DNA of 64,000 bases from Scilla litardierei. Its lineage: Eukaryota; Streptophyta; Magnoliopsida; Asparagales; Asparagaceae. Both the position numbers and the translations under genes were made by a program. The stretch is taken from the NCBI GenBank assembly GCA_030789695.1, contig CM061133.1:99033128-99097127 (forward strand), in the 5' to 3' direction. Positions 1-11,571 of the stretch are shown piece after piece. Under the pieces are notes generated by a model. It saw only the letters and a program-made list of their open reading frames with translations, was not told where the DNA came from and searched no databases. Each line of letters starts with the position of its first letter. Position 1 is the stretch's first letter.

Positions 1-301
1 CATCCAATGCTCAGTTTTAAGAAGATCGTATTCTTCTCAACAGGGAGCGTAAAGGGCATCCTTCATCAACCGTCGTCTAGATTCCTTCGTCGAATCTAGA
101 GGTAAATCATCAAATTTTTAGATCTAAAACTTGTTTTTCCAGTAGATCTGCATGTTTTATGATCAAATAGTTTATAAAACACGGTAAAAATAGCATTTTT
201 TAGATCTGCATGTCTAAAATCATTGAAAATCAAATTTTTACCAGTAAAAAACAATTTATAGATCTAAATCTCTAAAAAAATAGGATTTTTTATGATTCCC
301 C

Positions 302-600
302 ATGATCCAACGGCAGGGCCGCGTCCTTAGGGCACGGCGGCGGTGCTCTGCAGGCGCCGCCGGCTGCCAGCGGCTACGGCCCGCCGCCAGCGAAGCCGTG
401 GCCAACGGCCACGGCCGCTGGCCAGTGAGGCCGTGGCCAGTGGCCATGGCCCCACGGCCAGAAAGCTGTGGCCAGAAAGCCGTGGCCAGCGGCCATGGCC
501 GACGGCGGCGACACCGGCCCCCTGGCCGCGGTGGCCGTGCCCATGGGCACGACCAACTGCCGCGGCCAGCCGTCGGGTGGCCTCCGCTAACCCCCCCAGT
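302..600. repeat. GC-rich, GGCCACGGCC-like low-complexity block
   Basis: About 300 bp of strongly GC-rich sequence inside an AT-rich leader. It is built from overlapping variants of GCCGTGGCC, GGCCACGGCC and GGCCATGGCC. The open frames across it on both strands follow from the base composition and repetition, and I do not treat them as genes. Confidence 0.7.
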
Positions 601-1244
601 CTAGGGTTTTTCGAAACCCTACCCCTAACGTGCTATTTTTTTGGGGGAAGCCCAATTAACCCTATTGGGTTGTTTTCATGGCCCAAAAGCCTGGAAATTA
701 GCCCACTTACACATAATTTTTCTTTTTTTATTTTGGCCTCAAAAGCCCAATAATTAAAGAAATTTTAATTTTGTGATATGGTTAAGCGAAAAGATAAATA
801 TAAATGAAATGGATCAGGATTAAAAGTTTTTAAAATTATTTTTAGCACGTCACTTTATTTCTAGATTATTTATTAATCTTTCATATACCTGTGACATATA
901 ATATCCACGTGGTTGTATAACATATAATATCTGCGTGGATGTGAATTTAGGCTATGTGTTTAGGGATCGGCCATTTTTCTGAAACTCTTACTTTTTTGTA
1001 ATTTTTTTCTTTTTGAGAGAAATTTGTAAGCGAGGTTATACATGTAAAAAGTCGAAGCTGAAGGACCACCCCATCGAGATGAAGGCGCTAGCTTAAAGAA
1101 AAAAGGGGCTTTTTCTCAAAAGTTCCCGAGTTGTCTTTAACTTTATGCACTTTTTATGGGATGTAACTTCTTGGACTTTTATTTTTTTAGTATCGGCTGG
1201 CTGATCCCCATAGCTCTAAATTATTTTTCTTGCCTATACATTAA

Positions 1245-1375
1245 ATGCGTGGATGTTTTACTTTAAATAGTTAAATAATTCATGTTATCTTAATGTTGCA
1301 AGATTATATGCGTGGATGTTTTACTTTAAATAGTTAAATAATTCATGCTATCTTTCGTTTATGTTGCTAGATTGC
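1245..1375. repeat. Tandem duplication of about 63 bp just upstream of the copia-1 gag ATG
   Basis: A unit starting ATGCGTGGATGTTTTAC occurs at 1245 and again at 1308. The two copies are nearly identical for about 47 bp, then diverge through related TGTTGC(A/T)AGATT ends. The second copy ends a few bases before the gag start at 1380. Confidence 0.85.
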
Positions 1376-1379
1376 TCAA

Positions 1380-2348
1380 ATGGCCAGACTTGCAAATGTT
1401 GATTTATCGGTACTGAAGGCCGATGGGTCGAACTACTTGAGTTGGCAGTTGGACCTGAAGTTCCACCTGCGCTCTCATGGGTTCAGTCTAACACCCACTG
1501 AAAATGCAACAACAAGTACTGCCGCAACTGAAAAGGATGCTTCTAAAGAAGCCTTTAATGCAGAAGAAGTTTCCGATATACTTAAGGTGAACGCCATTAT
1601 TTATATCAGGAAACACTTAGACTCGACACTGAAGGACGAGTATCTTACTGTAGAGGATCCTTATGAACTGTGGGACGCACTTGAGGAGAGGTACAGACAT
1701 CAAAGGGATGTCATACTCCCCCGTGTACAGTACGAGTGGACTCACCTCCCAATACAGGATTACAAAACCGTAGCGGAGTACAACTCAGCACTATTTTGAA
1801 TCACCTCACGCCTAAAGTTGTGTGGTGAGAATGTATCTGAGAAAATGTTGCTAGAGAAGACGTTTACGCCTTTTCATGAGAAGGACATGATCCTCATGCA
1901 ACAGTACTGTGAGAGAAAGTTCACTAAGTATTCTGATATGCTCTCATGCCTCCTAATGGCTGAACAAAACAGAGATTTGTTGGTTGCCACTCACAACCTG
2001 TGCTCTCCTGGCTCCACTCCACCTCCACCACCTCCTCCTACAGAGGCGCATTTCCAATCTTCCCAGAAGAATAAGATGGATAAGAAGACAAAGTTCTAGA
2101 AAAGGAAAGAACGGAAGCAGCGGAAAAAGGCTACTCCTCAAGCTCCTCCCCAGAGCCAGAAGTTCGCGGCAAAGAAGCAAAAGTGGACGCCTAATAAATG
2201 TGGTACTCCCAAGAAAGACTGGGAGGATAAGTGCTCTACATGCGGAATGACTAGACATTGGTCCAGAATCTGTCACACTCCCAAACACCTACAAGACCTC
2301 TACCAGGCAAGTCTCAAGCCTCATGCTGAGACAAAACCTGATAGATAG
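1380..2348 (+). pseudogene. copia-1 gag (UBN2-type) with CCHC zinc knuckle, interrupted
   Basis: This is the capsid/nucleocapsid part of the polyprotein. The start has the copia gag pattern, with a 'DGSNYLSWQLDLKFHL' segment near residue 18 and 'YELWDALEERYRHQ' near residue 100. A TGA at 1797 and a TAG at 2097 interrupt the same frame, and gag sequence continues after both. A Pro-rich run lies near 2020. A zinc knuckle of the form CX2CX4HX4C (CSTCGMTRHWSRIC) lies near 2232-2273. The frame ends with TAG at 2346. The start was chosen because the conserved N-terminal block begins at this ATG. The two stops mean it cannot give a full Gag. Confidence 0.85.
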
Positions 2349-2517
2349 CGCAACGTTACCAGAGACTACATGGAATCCAGAAGATTTCATGGAAGACGAC
2401 ACTCTTTAGTCATGGATCATCTGCATTTTATTTTCTAGCAATGTATCTTCCTTTCCTGCAATGTATCTTGCCTTATGTTTTCAAACTCCATGTCAACTAT
2501 TCAGCATCTTAATATAA
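2349..2517. other. gag-protease junction, no open frame
   Basis: About 170 bp between the gag stop and the protease-like frame. Copia elements normally read through here as one polyprotein, so this stretch has probably decayed. Confidence 0.5.
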
Positions 2518-2793
2518 ATGAAAGTAGTTTCTTTTCGTATTATTTATTGCTTGAATGTTTTTTATATAGATATGGAATCCATATGCCTAGTGGATAGTGC
2601 ATCAATGCACTCAATCCTTCAAAATACAGACTACTTTATGAGCATTAGTAGTTATTCTGGTCCATTGAGAACAATCTCAGGACCAGCTGATATAATAGAA
2701 GGATCAGGAAAGCAATCATATTACTCCCCAATAACACACTCATCAAAATTAGAGATGCGTTATACTCACCTAAATCAATCCGAAACCTCCTAA
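2518..2793 (+). pseudogene. copia-1 aspartic protease remnant
   Basis: The frame contains 'ICLVDSASMHSIL' near 2578-2616. This corresponds to the copia protease active-site region, where D-S-G/A-A/T-x-H is usual. The aspartate and serine are present, but the following residues differ from the usual D-(S/T)-G catalytic triplet; some plant copia lineages carry a DSAT variant here. The frame closes at 2791, and homology continues in another frame into the pre-integrase region. Confidence 0.65.
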
Positions 2794-2858
2794 GCTTTAA
2801 AGACATCCGTTTAAATGGGTATCACTTAGAGACGGTCAAGGATAATAAAAAGGAATAC

Positions 2859-3695
2859 TTGCACGTAACGTATCTTACAAATGGTACAAAAACCATTGTG
2901 GAACGTTTCGAGGGACTCCCCACGGGACTCTACCAAACAAGTATTCACTCTCCAGAAGCATTATTAACGGAGCACCTGCAGTGCCCCCAAACACCAGAAT
3001 TCCAACTCTGGCATAGTAGACTGGGACACCCTGGATCTGTTATGATGTACTGCATCATAAAAAGCTCAAGGGGTATAAATTTGAAGAACCTAAAGATTCT
3101 TCAAAAAGGTAAATTCCCATGTCCACCCTGTTACAAGGGTAAACTAATTACGAGACCCTCTCCACTTAAAGTGGACTTGGAGTCTCCAAGCTTTCTGGAA
3201 AGAATCCATGGAGACATTTATGTGCATATACACCCATCAAGCGGTCCTTTCAGGTACTTTATGGTCCTGATAGACGCATCTACTAAGTGGTCACATCTGT
3301 GTCTATTGTCCACCCATAACTTATCACTGTCTAAGCTTTTAGCTCAGATAATCAGGTTGCGGGCCCACTTTCCCGACTACCAGATAAAGAAACTTTGTCT
3401 GGACAATGCGGGTGAGTTTACATCACAAGTCTTTCTAGACTATTGCCAAGCACATGGTATTGAAGTCGAACATCCTGTAGCACATGTTCACACACAAAAT
3501 GGGTTAACAGAATCTCTAATTAAGAGACTGCAATGGATTGCTCGTCCATTATTACTTCAATCCCAGTTGCCAGTGAATGCATGGGGTCAAGCAATATTGC
3601 ATGCTGCATTCTTAATAAAAGTAAGACCTTCTGGAGGTCAGTCATCTTCTCCTATGCAATTAGCATTGAAGTTCTACCAATTGTCTCACACTTGA
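2859..3695 (+). pseudogene. copia-1 GAG-pre-integrase and integrase core
   Basis: The zinc-binding HHCC region is visible: 'LWHSRLGHPG' followed by 'CPPCYKGK'. The integrase catalytic core follows. The first Asp is in 'GDIYVHIH', the second in 'KLCLDNAGEFTS', and the Glu is in 'HVHTQNGLTESL', so the D-D-E triad is still there. The frame closes at 3693. The C-terminal part continues in an overlapping + frame (3533-4249), so a frameshift lies near 3600-3700. Confidence 0.85.
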
Positions 3696-4496
3696 GAATA
3701 TTTGGTTGTGCAGTATACGTCCCCATAGCACCACCACAAAGAACAAAGATGGGTCCACAACGTCGTCTAGGAATTTATGTTGGGTTTGACACGCCCTCCA
3801 TAATAAGATTCCTAGAACCCCTTACGGGATACGTTTTTAAGGCACGTCTAGAAGATTGTAAATTTGATGAAACATCATTTCCAAAACTAGGCTTACAAAC
3901 CAAGAAGCCTGAAGCTTCAGAGAGTATCACTTGGAATACAAAGACACTAAGTCACTTTGATCTGCCCACAAGCCAGTGTAAGGAGGAGGTCCTGAAGATT
4001 CTCCATATCCAAAACACTGTTCAACTCTTGCCGGACAAATTTACTGACAATTATAAGATTGTCAGATCACATGTTCCTGCTGTTAAGAATCCCCCTAGGA
4101 TTGACATACCGCAAAATGGATGCAATCCGCCTGCAGCAGAGATGGTTGGACCTCTTAAAAAGAGAGGACGACCACTAGGATCCAAGGACCAAGTCCCTCG
4201 AAAGAGTAAGACCCTTGGCAATGGTAAAAAAAATACCACCACAGGATGATACTAGAAGCACTGCTCCTCCATCTCTCCCAAACTCTCAAACAGAGGAAAA
4301 ACCGGGAGAAAATGAAGTTTCGATACATTATGTACGAACTGGTGAGTATTGGGACAGAAAGAGCACAATTATAGATGACACATTTGCGTGTAATATTGCC
4401 ATCAACGTCACGTACTTCGACAATGATATTGAACCACACTCTCTGACAGAATGTCAAAGCAGAGATGATTGGGCACAGTGGAAAGCGGAAATATGA
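3533..4496 (+). pseudogene. copia-1 integrase C-terminus and linker to RT
   Basis: Residues such as 'LRIFGCAVYVPIAPPQR' and 'KMGPQRRLGIYVGFD' match the conserved block after the copia integrase core. A basic 'GRPLGSKDQ' stretch lies near 4170. The frame stops at 4247 and similarity continues in a second frame to 4496. At least two frame changes separate it from the reverse transcriptase. Confidence 0.75.
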
Positions 4497-5432
4497 GTGG
4501 AGTTGGATTCACTCACAAAACGTAAGGTCCTCGGACCTATTGTCCAGACACCAAAAGGTGTAAAACCTGTGGGTTATAAATGTGTATTTGTTAGAAAAAG
4601 AAATGAATAGAATGAGATCGTTCGCTACAAAGCAAGGCTTGTAGCGCAGGGTTTTACCCAACGTCCAGGGGTGGATTTTGAAGGCACATACTCCCCGGTC
4701 ATGGATGCGATTACCTTCCGATTCCTCATTGGCTTGACAGCTCAAGAGGGTTTAGATATGCAGCTTATGGACGTTGTGACTGCATACCTATATGGCAATT
4801 TAGACCGAGACATCTATATGAGATTGCCTGACGATTATTCTTTGCCTGCATTACTAAGAGAGAGACAACGTGACATCTACTCAGTGAAATTGCAAAGATC
4901 ATTATATGGTCTAAAACAATCTGGAAGGATGTGGTATAATAGATTGAGCGAATTCCTCGCAAAGCAAGGATTTGCAAATGACGCAGTCTGCCCTTGCATC
5001 TTTATAAGAGCAAAGGCAACTTGATTTGTCATTATAGCCGTCTATGTGGACGACTTGAACCTCATCAGATCTCCTGGAGAGATCACTAAGATTTCTAGAA
5101 GCATGAAAGAAACTTTCGAGATGAAAGACCTCGGAAAGTCGAAATTCTGTTTAGGTCTTCAAATAGAGCATCTTAACGATGACATCCTGTTACATCAGTC
5201 AACTTATACATCGAACTTGTTGAAAAAGTTCCAAATGGATAAGTGCCACAACCTCAGTACCCCAATGATCGTTAGATCATTAGATGTGCATAAAGACCTT
5301 TTCCGACTGCTGGAAGAGGGGGAGGAAGTACTAGGCCCTGAAGTGCCTTATCTAAGTGCAATCAGTGCACTCCTTTACCTGGCTAACTACACTCGCCCTG
5401 ACATAGCATTTGCAGTCAACCTACTAGCCTGA
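4497..5432 (+). pseudogene. copia-1 reverse transcriptase (RVT_2), broken
   Basis: Copia RT motifs run in order: 'RLVAQGFTQRPGVDF' near 4636, 'TYSPVMDAITFRFLI' near 4687, 'LYGLKQSGRMWYNRL' near 4902, and the catalytic box 'YVDDLNLI' near 5041-5066. The YVDD aspartates are intact. A TGA at 5022 sits just before the YVDD box and another stop closes the frame at 5430. 'PDIAFAVNLLA' near 5398-5430 is the usual end of this domain. Confidence 0.9.
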
Positions 5433-6067
5433 TATAGTGCTGTACCTACACAGTGGCACTGGGCCGGAGTTAAGCATGTTCTGCGCTACCTCCAAGGGTC
5501 CATATACTTAGATATATTCTACAGGAAAGGGGCAACAACAGGTTTAGTTGGTTATGTTGATGTAGGTTACAGATCCGATCCTCACACAGAGAAGTCTCAG
5601 ACCAGATACATGTTCACCTATGGCGGCAGTGCCATATCTTGGAGATCTGTGAAGCAGACCATGACGACCATCTCATCCATACATTCAGTACTTCTAGCAA
5701 TCCACGAAGCAAGCAAAGAGAGTTTCTGGCTAATTCTATGATCCAGTACATCCTCACCTTTACCGACTTGATGGCCGTCGTTCTTGAGCCTACTCCACTC
5801 CATGAAGACAATGCAGCATGTATAGCCCAGCTACAGGACATCAAAGGCGACAAGACGAAGCATATCTCTCCTAAGTTCTTCTGGACGCATGACCTTCAGA
5901 AGCAAAAACAGATTGAGGTACAGAAGATCCAATCATGTAATAACTTGACGGATTTGCTTACCAAATCCTTGCCTACTAGTATCTTTGAGAAACTTGTAAA
6001 TGGGATTGGGATGAGGAGAGTGAGAAAATGTAAACTGGGTCAGGATGAGAGAACTATGAATGTATAG
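5433..6067 (+). pseudogene. copia-1 RNase H region, frameshifted
   Basis: The RNase H domain follows RT across at least one frame change. 'HWAGVKHVLRYLQGSIYLD' is near 5459. 'GYVDVGYRSDP' near 5551 stands where many copies have DADxA/DAGY. 'LHEDNAACIAQLQ' near 5797 and 'KGDKTKHISPKFF' near 5842 follow, and the conserved C-terminus 'TKSLPTSIFEKLV' is near 5961. The final stop is at 6065. Confidence 0.85.
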
Positions 6068-6361
6068 ATACATAGGAGACTGATGTATAGATTCATAGGA
6101 AATCTGCAAGCTTGAAGCTTGGTCAGATGAGGGGGAGTCAACCGCAGAGTTGTACTCTTTTCCCTTGGCTATTGGTTTTTCCCTCAGGGTTTTCCATAGT
6201 CAAAGTTTTGACGAGGCAACCTCGTTGACTCTGTATCCTGAAGTATCCACCCCTAGACACATCCTTAAAACATGGGAAGTTATGGATAAACTGTTCTTTA
6301 TTTAACAAGGCAGTTATCCTACCTCGGTTCCTGAAGAATCCACCTCTTATTCAATGTTGGT

Positions 6362-6375
6362 TGGATAAGGGGAAG
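6362..6375 (+). other. Candidate polypurine tract of copia-1
   Basis: The purine-rich run GGATAAGGGGAAG is followed directly by TG at 6376, the expected arrangement of a PPT and an LTR start. A second purine run, GATGAGGGGGAG, near 6126 is also present but is not followed by a TG terminus. Bases 6068-6361 are non-coding 3' sequence. Confidence 0.5.
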
Positions 6376-6580
6376 TGTAATGAATAGGCTCATAAGGCCC
6401 ATTGGGTATACACCCATTTATTGAAAGCTATATATATGAGGGTAGGGGGCTCCTAACCCCTTACACCTATTACTCCACTTTTCCCTTCACAACAATTTTT
6501 GATTTTCTAGTAAATCTTAGGATTTTAAAATATAATATTTTAATGGAAAAAACTTCTTTATCTGACATAACCACATACCA
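6376..6580 (+). mobile_element. Proposed 3' LTR of copia-1 (end uncertain)
   Basis: Starts TGTAATGAATAGG and contains a TATATATGAGGG box near 6431-6442, a plausible TATA element. The LTR would be short, about 200 bp, if it ends at CATACCA near 6580. No 5' LTR in the window is available to confirm either end. Confidence 0.4.
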
Positions 6581-6710
6581 GGTAAGTCATGCTTCATGAA
6601 TTAGCGTCAACATTGTACATGATCTAAGATGGATGATGAACACCATTAATAAGGTTAAATTGCTTAAGATCATACTTTAGCATTTATGATGGAGAGTCTC
6701 GATGGTGGTC

Positions 6711-6940
6711 TTCCAAATAAACTAGCTGATTAGAATTGGAAGTTTGTATCAAAAGGAATCTTTATGTAATATGAATATAGTGATCATGTCTAATAAAGGC
6801 TTGTGTGTGCGCGCGCGTGCACGCGAGGTGGGGTTCCAAATAAACTAGCAGATTAGAATTGTAAGTTTGTATCAAAAGGAATCTTTATGTAATATGAATA
6901 TAGTGATCATGTCTAATAAAGGCTTGTGTGTGTGCACACG
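6711..6940. repeat. Tandem duplication, 123-bp unit
   Basis: TTCCAAATAAACTAGC begins both copies, at 6711 and 6834. The copies match almost base for base over about 90 bp, then each enters an alternating GT/GC/CA run (near 6803 and 6927). The flanks (6581-6710 and 6941-7197) show no gene. Confidence 0.85.
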
Positions 6941-7404
6941 CACGTGCTTTTTATTAGCAAAAACCGTATTTGGAATAATGTTGTCATATATGCATTCAAT
7001 CCCTAAAAACAGAAACATACATTACTTCATGTACTATCTTTTCTTTATCATTACTTTATCTTAGGCATTGATTTAATTCTTGATCCAACTTGAACTCCTC
7101 AAATCGTTATCAGCCGTAACTAGCTTCCTTCAACTTCTTCCTGGCAGAATATTTGAATGCTAAGAACATCTGCGATCTGCAAGAATATTTTATAAATGGA
7201 TGGACTCTTAGAACTACCGAAATTAGAGGTGGTGATGATGATGATCTGCCAATAAAGTCTTATTTTTGAGAAAAATGGTTAGGCGAGGTAGGAAGGTCTG
7301 CAATAGTGCAGACAACCATCTTGTATCCATTCTTTGTCAACTGATTACAATGGGAAGATCTGAGCCTCCTTCTTTCTCTTACTCTATCTCTCTTATTTGC
7401 ATAA

Positions 7405-7557
7405 ATGTGTGTGTTCGTGCATGTGTGCGTCCGTCCGTGCGTCTGTTTCTTTTTATGTGTGTCTGTGTCTTTGTTAGTGTGTGTGGCTGAGTCTGTGTGT
7501 GTGTGTATGTCTGTGTGCGTGTCTATGCGTGTCTGTCTGTGTGTGTGTGTGTGTTGT
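7405..7557. repeat. GT-rich imperfect microsatellite
   Basis: About 150 bp made mainly of GTGTGT, GTCTGT and GCGTGT words with few interruptions. Confidence 0.8.
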
Positions 7558-8148
7558 TATTATACACGATCTAAATTAAAAGAATGTGACTCTTCTTTAT
7601 CTTTTTATTTTGGTCTAGACAAAATGCAAAAAAGGATATGCAAAAAAGAATATCATACACCCATGCACACCCAGGCACCCAGACACCCAAACAGCCGTTG
7701 AGATACATGCAATTTCGTAAAGAAAATAAGGATATGGGTAGAAGATCAGCTGATGAGATACATGCAAATAAGAATATTTTATAAATGGATGGACTCTTAG
7801 AACTCCCAAATTAGTGGTGATGATGATGATTTGCCAAAAAGGTCTTATTTTTGAGAAAAATGGTGAGGCGATGTAGGATGTCCTGCACTAGTGCAGACAA
7901 CCATCTTGCAGACATTCCTTGTCAACTGATTAAAATGGGCAGATCCGAGCCTCCTCCTTTCTTTTACTCTCTGTTATTTGCATAACCCTCTCCTTCTCTG
8001 TGTGTGCGCACGCGCGTGTCTTTGTGAGTCTGTGTGTCTATGTCTGTGTATGCCAGTGTTTGTCTTTATTATACACGAGCTGAATTAAAAGACAGTGACT
8101 CTTTTTTATCTTTTTATTTTGGGCTAGAGAAAATGCAAAAAAGAATAT

Positions 8149-8154
8149 CACACA

Positions 8155-8205
<51 letters not shown>
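8149..8205. repeat. Compound (CA)n(GA)n microsatellite
   Basis: A perfect CA run (8149-8172) passes directly into a perfect GA run (8173-8205). Confidence 0.95.
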
Positions 8206-8209
<4 letters not shown>

Positions 8210-8365
8210 CAGATATGAATTGTTGTTTAGTAGTTGTGTACTGTAAATATCTTTGTTCTTTGGTACAAAGTTTGTATCTATCCATGCTCTGATTGTAACT
8301 AGTTGCTAATAGATTTACATCACGACAATTAAATGAACTAAATGTATAATTTTCAGTGTTTTAGA

Positions 8366-8420
8366 GAGAGAGTGTGTGCGCGCGCGCACGGGCGCGGGTG
8401 CGTGTGCGTGTGCGTGTCAG
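8366..8420. repeat. Alternating purine-pyrimidine tract GT/GC
   Basis: GTGTGTGCGCGCGCGCAC is followed by GGGCGCGGGTGCGTGTGCGTG. Almost strict purine/pyrimidine alternation with a CG core. Confidence 0.8.
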
Positions 8421-8768
8421 TTAGTCAGTCTCTGTGTATGTCTGTGTTTGTCTCTCTGTGTGTGTGTCAGTGTGTGTTGATGAGTTGGGAGTTTTTGTGT
8501 ATCCTGTTTAACTGGGTCATGTGGTAGACTAAGCTCTTTGCTTTTCAAAAACATATTTTCACGTCTTTTAATCATAACGAATCTATTTGGTTACTTGATT
8601 TATTACAATTATTTGGATGTACCTCCGTTCACATCCTTATATTGTTGCCACTATATGCTTGAAGTTTTGAGGTACATGGTTTGGTTGCTTAATGAAATTA
8701 CTTGTATCTCATTAGCTGGTCTTCTCCACATATCCCTATTTTCTTTGTGAAATTGTTTATATCTCATC

Positions 8769-8770
<2 letters not shown>

Positions 8771-8852
<82 letters not shown>
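8771..8852. repeat. Compound (CT)n(GT)n microsatellite
   Basis: A perfect CT run (8771-8814) is followed directly by a perfect GT run (8815-8852). Confidence 0.95.
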
Positions 8853-8853
<1 letters not shown>

Positions 8854-10109
8854 TGAGTTTTTTTTGATGAGTTGGGTGTTTTTGTGTATCTTGTTGGTAG
8901 ACTAAGCTCTCTATTTTATCTCATCAACTGGTCTTGTCCCTATACCCTTATTCTCTTTATGAAATTGCTTGTATCTCATCAGCTGTGTGTGCGCGCGTGC
9001 ACGTTTCTTTGTGTGTCTGCCTGTGTCTGTGTGTCTGCGTGTGTCTGCCTGTGTGTGTCTCTGTGTGTCTATATGTGCATGTGTGCGTGAGAGTTTTTTT
9101 GATGAGTTGCGTGTTTTTGAGTATCCTGTTTAACTGGTTCATGTGGCAGACTTAGCTCTCCGCATTTCAAAAACATATTTTCAAGTCTTTTAATCTTAAT
9201 TAATCCATTTGGTTTCTTGATTTATCACTAATTATTGGGATGTAGCTCTATTCACATCCTTATATTGTTGCCACGATATGCTTGGACTTTTGAGGTACAT
9301 GGTTTGGTTGCTTTGCAGAATCCATTTCAAAAACATATTTTCAAGTCGTTTAATCTTAATGAATCCATTTGGGTTCTTGATTTATTACTAATTATTTGGA
9401 TGTAGCTCTATTCACATCCTTATATTGTTGCCACTATATGCTTGAACTTTTGAGGTACATTGGTTGATTGCTTTGTGGAATTGCTTGTATCTCATTAGCT
9501 GGTCTTCTTCCCATATCCTTATTTTCTCTGTGAAATTGCTTGTATCTCATCAGCTGACTGTGTGTCTGATAATTGTTTCATGATTTGCATATATAACTTT
9601 CTCTTGATTTGCATACATTATCAGTTTCTTCTTATCGTTTGAAATAAAATAATGATCTTTGACTATATGTCTGTGTGAGATGATTTTGCATCCATAGTTG
9701 TGACCAAGAAAACTCAAATTAGAGGAGGTGATGATGATGATCTTCCAATAAAGTCTTATTTTTGAGAAATTGTGTGTGTCTGTGTATCTCTGTGTCTGTG
9801 TCTGTGTAAAGTGTTATTTTTGAGAAAAATGACGATTTGAGGTAGGATGACATGCAATAGTGTTGACAACCATCTTGCAGCCATTCTTTGTTAACTGATT
9901 ACAATGTGCAGATCTGAGCCTCCTCCTCTTTTATAATTCTTTTATAAATTACAATCTACAGCCTGTACTATTTGTCGCATCATCATTATCATCATTATTA
10001 AATAGACATGCTCATATTTTTTGATATATGACAACTAAAATCTGTTGTTTGGTGGTTTTTCTTTTTCTTGTATTTTGCATCATCTAAAAAATTTCATTTA
10101 TTTAAAAAA

Positions 10110-10608
10110 TTCGGAATCACTGAGGCACCCTGTCAATAGTTCGGTTAATAAAATAAAATACTTAGTATCACTGACGGTCTGTTAGTGATAAAAATATTGT
10201 CTCTAACGCTAACCGTTAGTGATACTAACACTATTACTTACTTTAACGTCAGCATGTTTTGTTATATCGCGGACGGTTCCATCAGCGATAGTAAGTATAT
10301 CACTGAGGGATCCGTTAGCGATACAAACACTATGGCTGATGGGTCTGTCAGCGAGTATTTTTATTTGGCTGACTGGTCCGTCAACAATAATACATATATC
10401 GATGAGGGGTCCATAAGGCAACTATCCCTGACGACAACTCTCAGTCGTCAGGGAGTTTTCACTGATGGTTGTCGTCAGTAATTGGATTACTTACCACCGC
10501 CTGTTGACAGAAGTGCTAACGGGCATATGCCGTCAACGAAGACTTTTGCTGACGATAATTTGAATTTTACTGTGACAACCGTCAATAAAAGTCATTTTTC
10601 ATGTAGTG
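10110..10608. mobile_element. CACTA (En/Spm) terminus with subterminal repeats
   Basis: Read on the minus strand, the terminus at 10608 begins CACTACATGAAAAATGAC, a canonical CACTA inverted terminal sequence. Inward lie many short GATGG/CCGTCAGTGA/GTTAGCGATA-type subterminal motifs in both orientations. No matching left terminus is clear. A weak candidate near 10081 (CATCTAAAAAATTTCA, preceded by CAT, as is the 3 bp after 10608) would make a 528-bp element, but it matches poorly. No transposase is present. Confidence 0.75.
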
Positions 10609-11571
10609 CATACTGAAGGAGACGAATCACATCTTAATGGCCACTCCATTCGTACGCTTCCAACTATGCCCAGTGAGTTCCTATGTATCACGTGTAATAC
10701 TGATCTTCGGTAAAAGCCAAAGTTTAGCCTTACACGCGCAAGTTCGTGTAGCACATCTCAGGTAATAAGGACTATGCATCACCTATTATCACCTGAGAGT
10801 TTTTATCGACAGTCAAAGTATGAATATTATGCAGAAGTTTCTCGGCGAGTCGTTCTGTGCACTTGTTCTCCAACAAGCACATGTGTGTTGTCTCATGATG
10901 TCCCACACATCGAGCGGCTATGAGGCCATCCACTACCATTCGATATTTGAGCTCAACGTAAACTAATCTATATGGAATATTAATATCCCATTCTTGATAT
11001 TCCAATGACAAGGAACTTTTAGGAGATTCCGTTGGGCCTCATTATCATAATCTCATCATGATCTAAATGTACGTCATACGCATCTTCAAGGACTGTATCC
11101 ATGTAATCATATTATAACTTCGTAGATGCATGCTCAAATGCACAAATAGCTTATTATCATTTTGAACGAGATGTGTCAATTCCCTAATTGACGTAAGGAC
11201 ACATATTCTCCAACACTATTTGTTAAATACGTTGTGCCCACAAAAGTCCAACTATCCCACCTTATGAACTTCAAGCAAATCTAGTTTGATTAATACCATT
11301 AAGCCCTCTTGCTCGTATGCCCTAAAAGCATATGCCATAATATGATAGTATCTAACTTGAACTCTCCTGATGATTACATAACAGCAACGGTAATTATAAT
11401 ATCTTAAAGAATATATAGACTATTCATCTAGATTCCTTTCATAATCGTCAACGCACATTTGATGACTCGAAAGGCTCCACCTTTAAGAATACGTACATTG
11501 GTAATTTTCTTGTGTATAATTCCCAATGACAGCAATTTTTTCTTCAGACCTGTTATGTTCTGACGCTATAC
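10609..11571. other. Non-coding sequence, no gene recognised
   Basis: No open frame with family features. An imperfect inverted repeat, CTCAGGTAATA to TATTATCACCTGAG, lies near 10758-10796. The sequence has the texture of retrotransposon non-coding DNA, but I could not assign it. Confidence 0.4.

Larger units (their letters stand above)
1..6580 (+). mobile_element. Ty1/copia retrotransposon (copia-1), decayed, 5' LTR outside window
   Basis: The domain order gag, protease, integrase, reverse transcriptase, RNase H on the + strand defines a Ty1/copia element. The coding region (about 1380-6067) is broken by several in-frame stops and frame changes, so the copy is dead. Bases 1-1379 read as the non-coding leader; no 5' LTR or primer-binding site is seen, so the LTR probably lies upstream of the window. 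The 3' LTR is proposed to start at 6376, after a purine-rich tract. Its end, near 6580, is uncertain because there is no partner LTR to compare with. Confidence 0.85.
7198..9930. repeat. Diverged direct duplications interleaved with GT-rich microsatellites
   Basis: Three copies of a block beginning near GATGGACTCTTAGAACT (about 7198 and 7788, and a shorter one near 9710) share GTCTTATTTTTGAGAAA, ACAACCATCTTG and CTGAGCCTCC segments. A second block, with CAAAAACATATTTTCA and CACATCCTTATATTGTTGCC, occurs near 8545, 9166 and 9327. Between them are (GT)n, (CA)n, (GA)n and (CT)n runs. No coding frame is credible; the open frames here simply read microsatellite DNA. Confidence 0.75.

Noticed and set aside
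7266..9155. Cys/Val-rich small ORFs
   Set aside because: They translate GT/GC microsatellites and have no other support.
10772..11011. 79-codon minus-strand ORF with a protein-like look
   Set aside because: No family was recognised, no start context or neighbouring exon was found, and the surrounding DNA is non-coding in texture.
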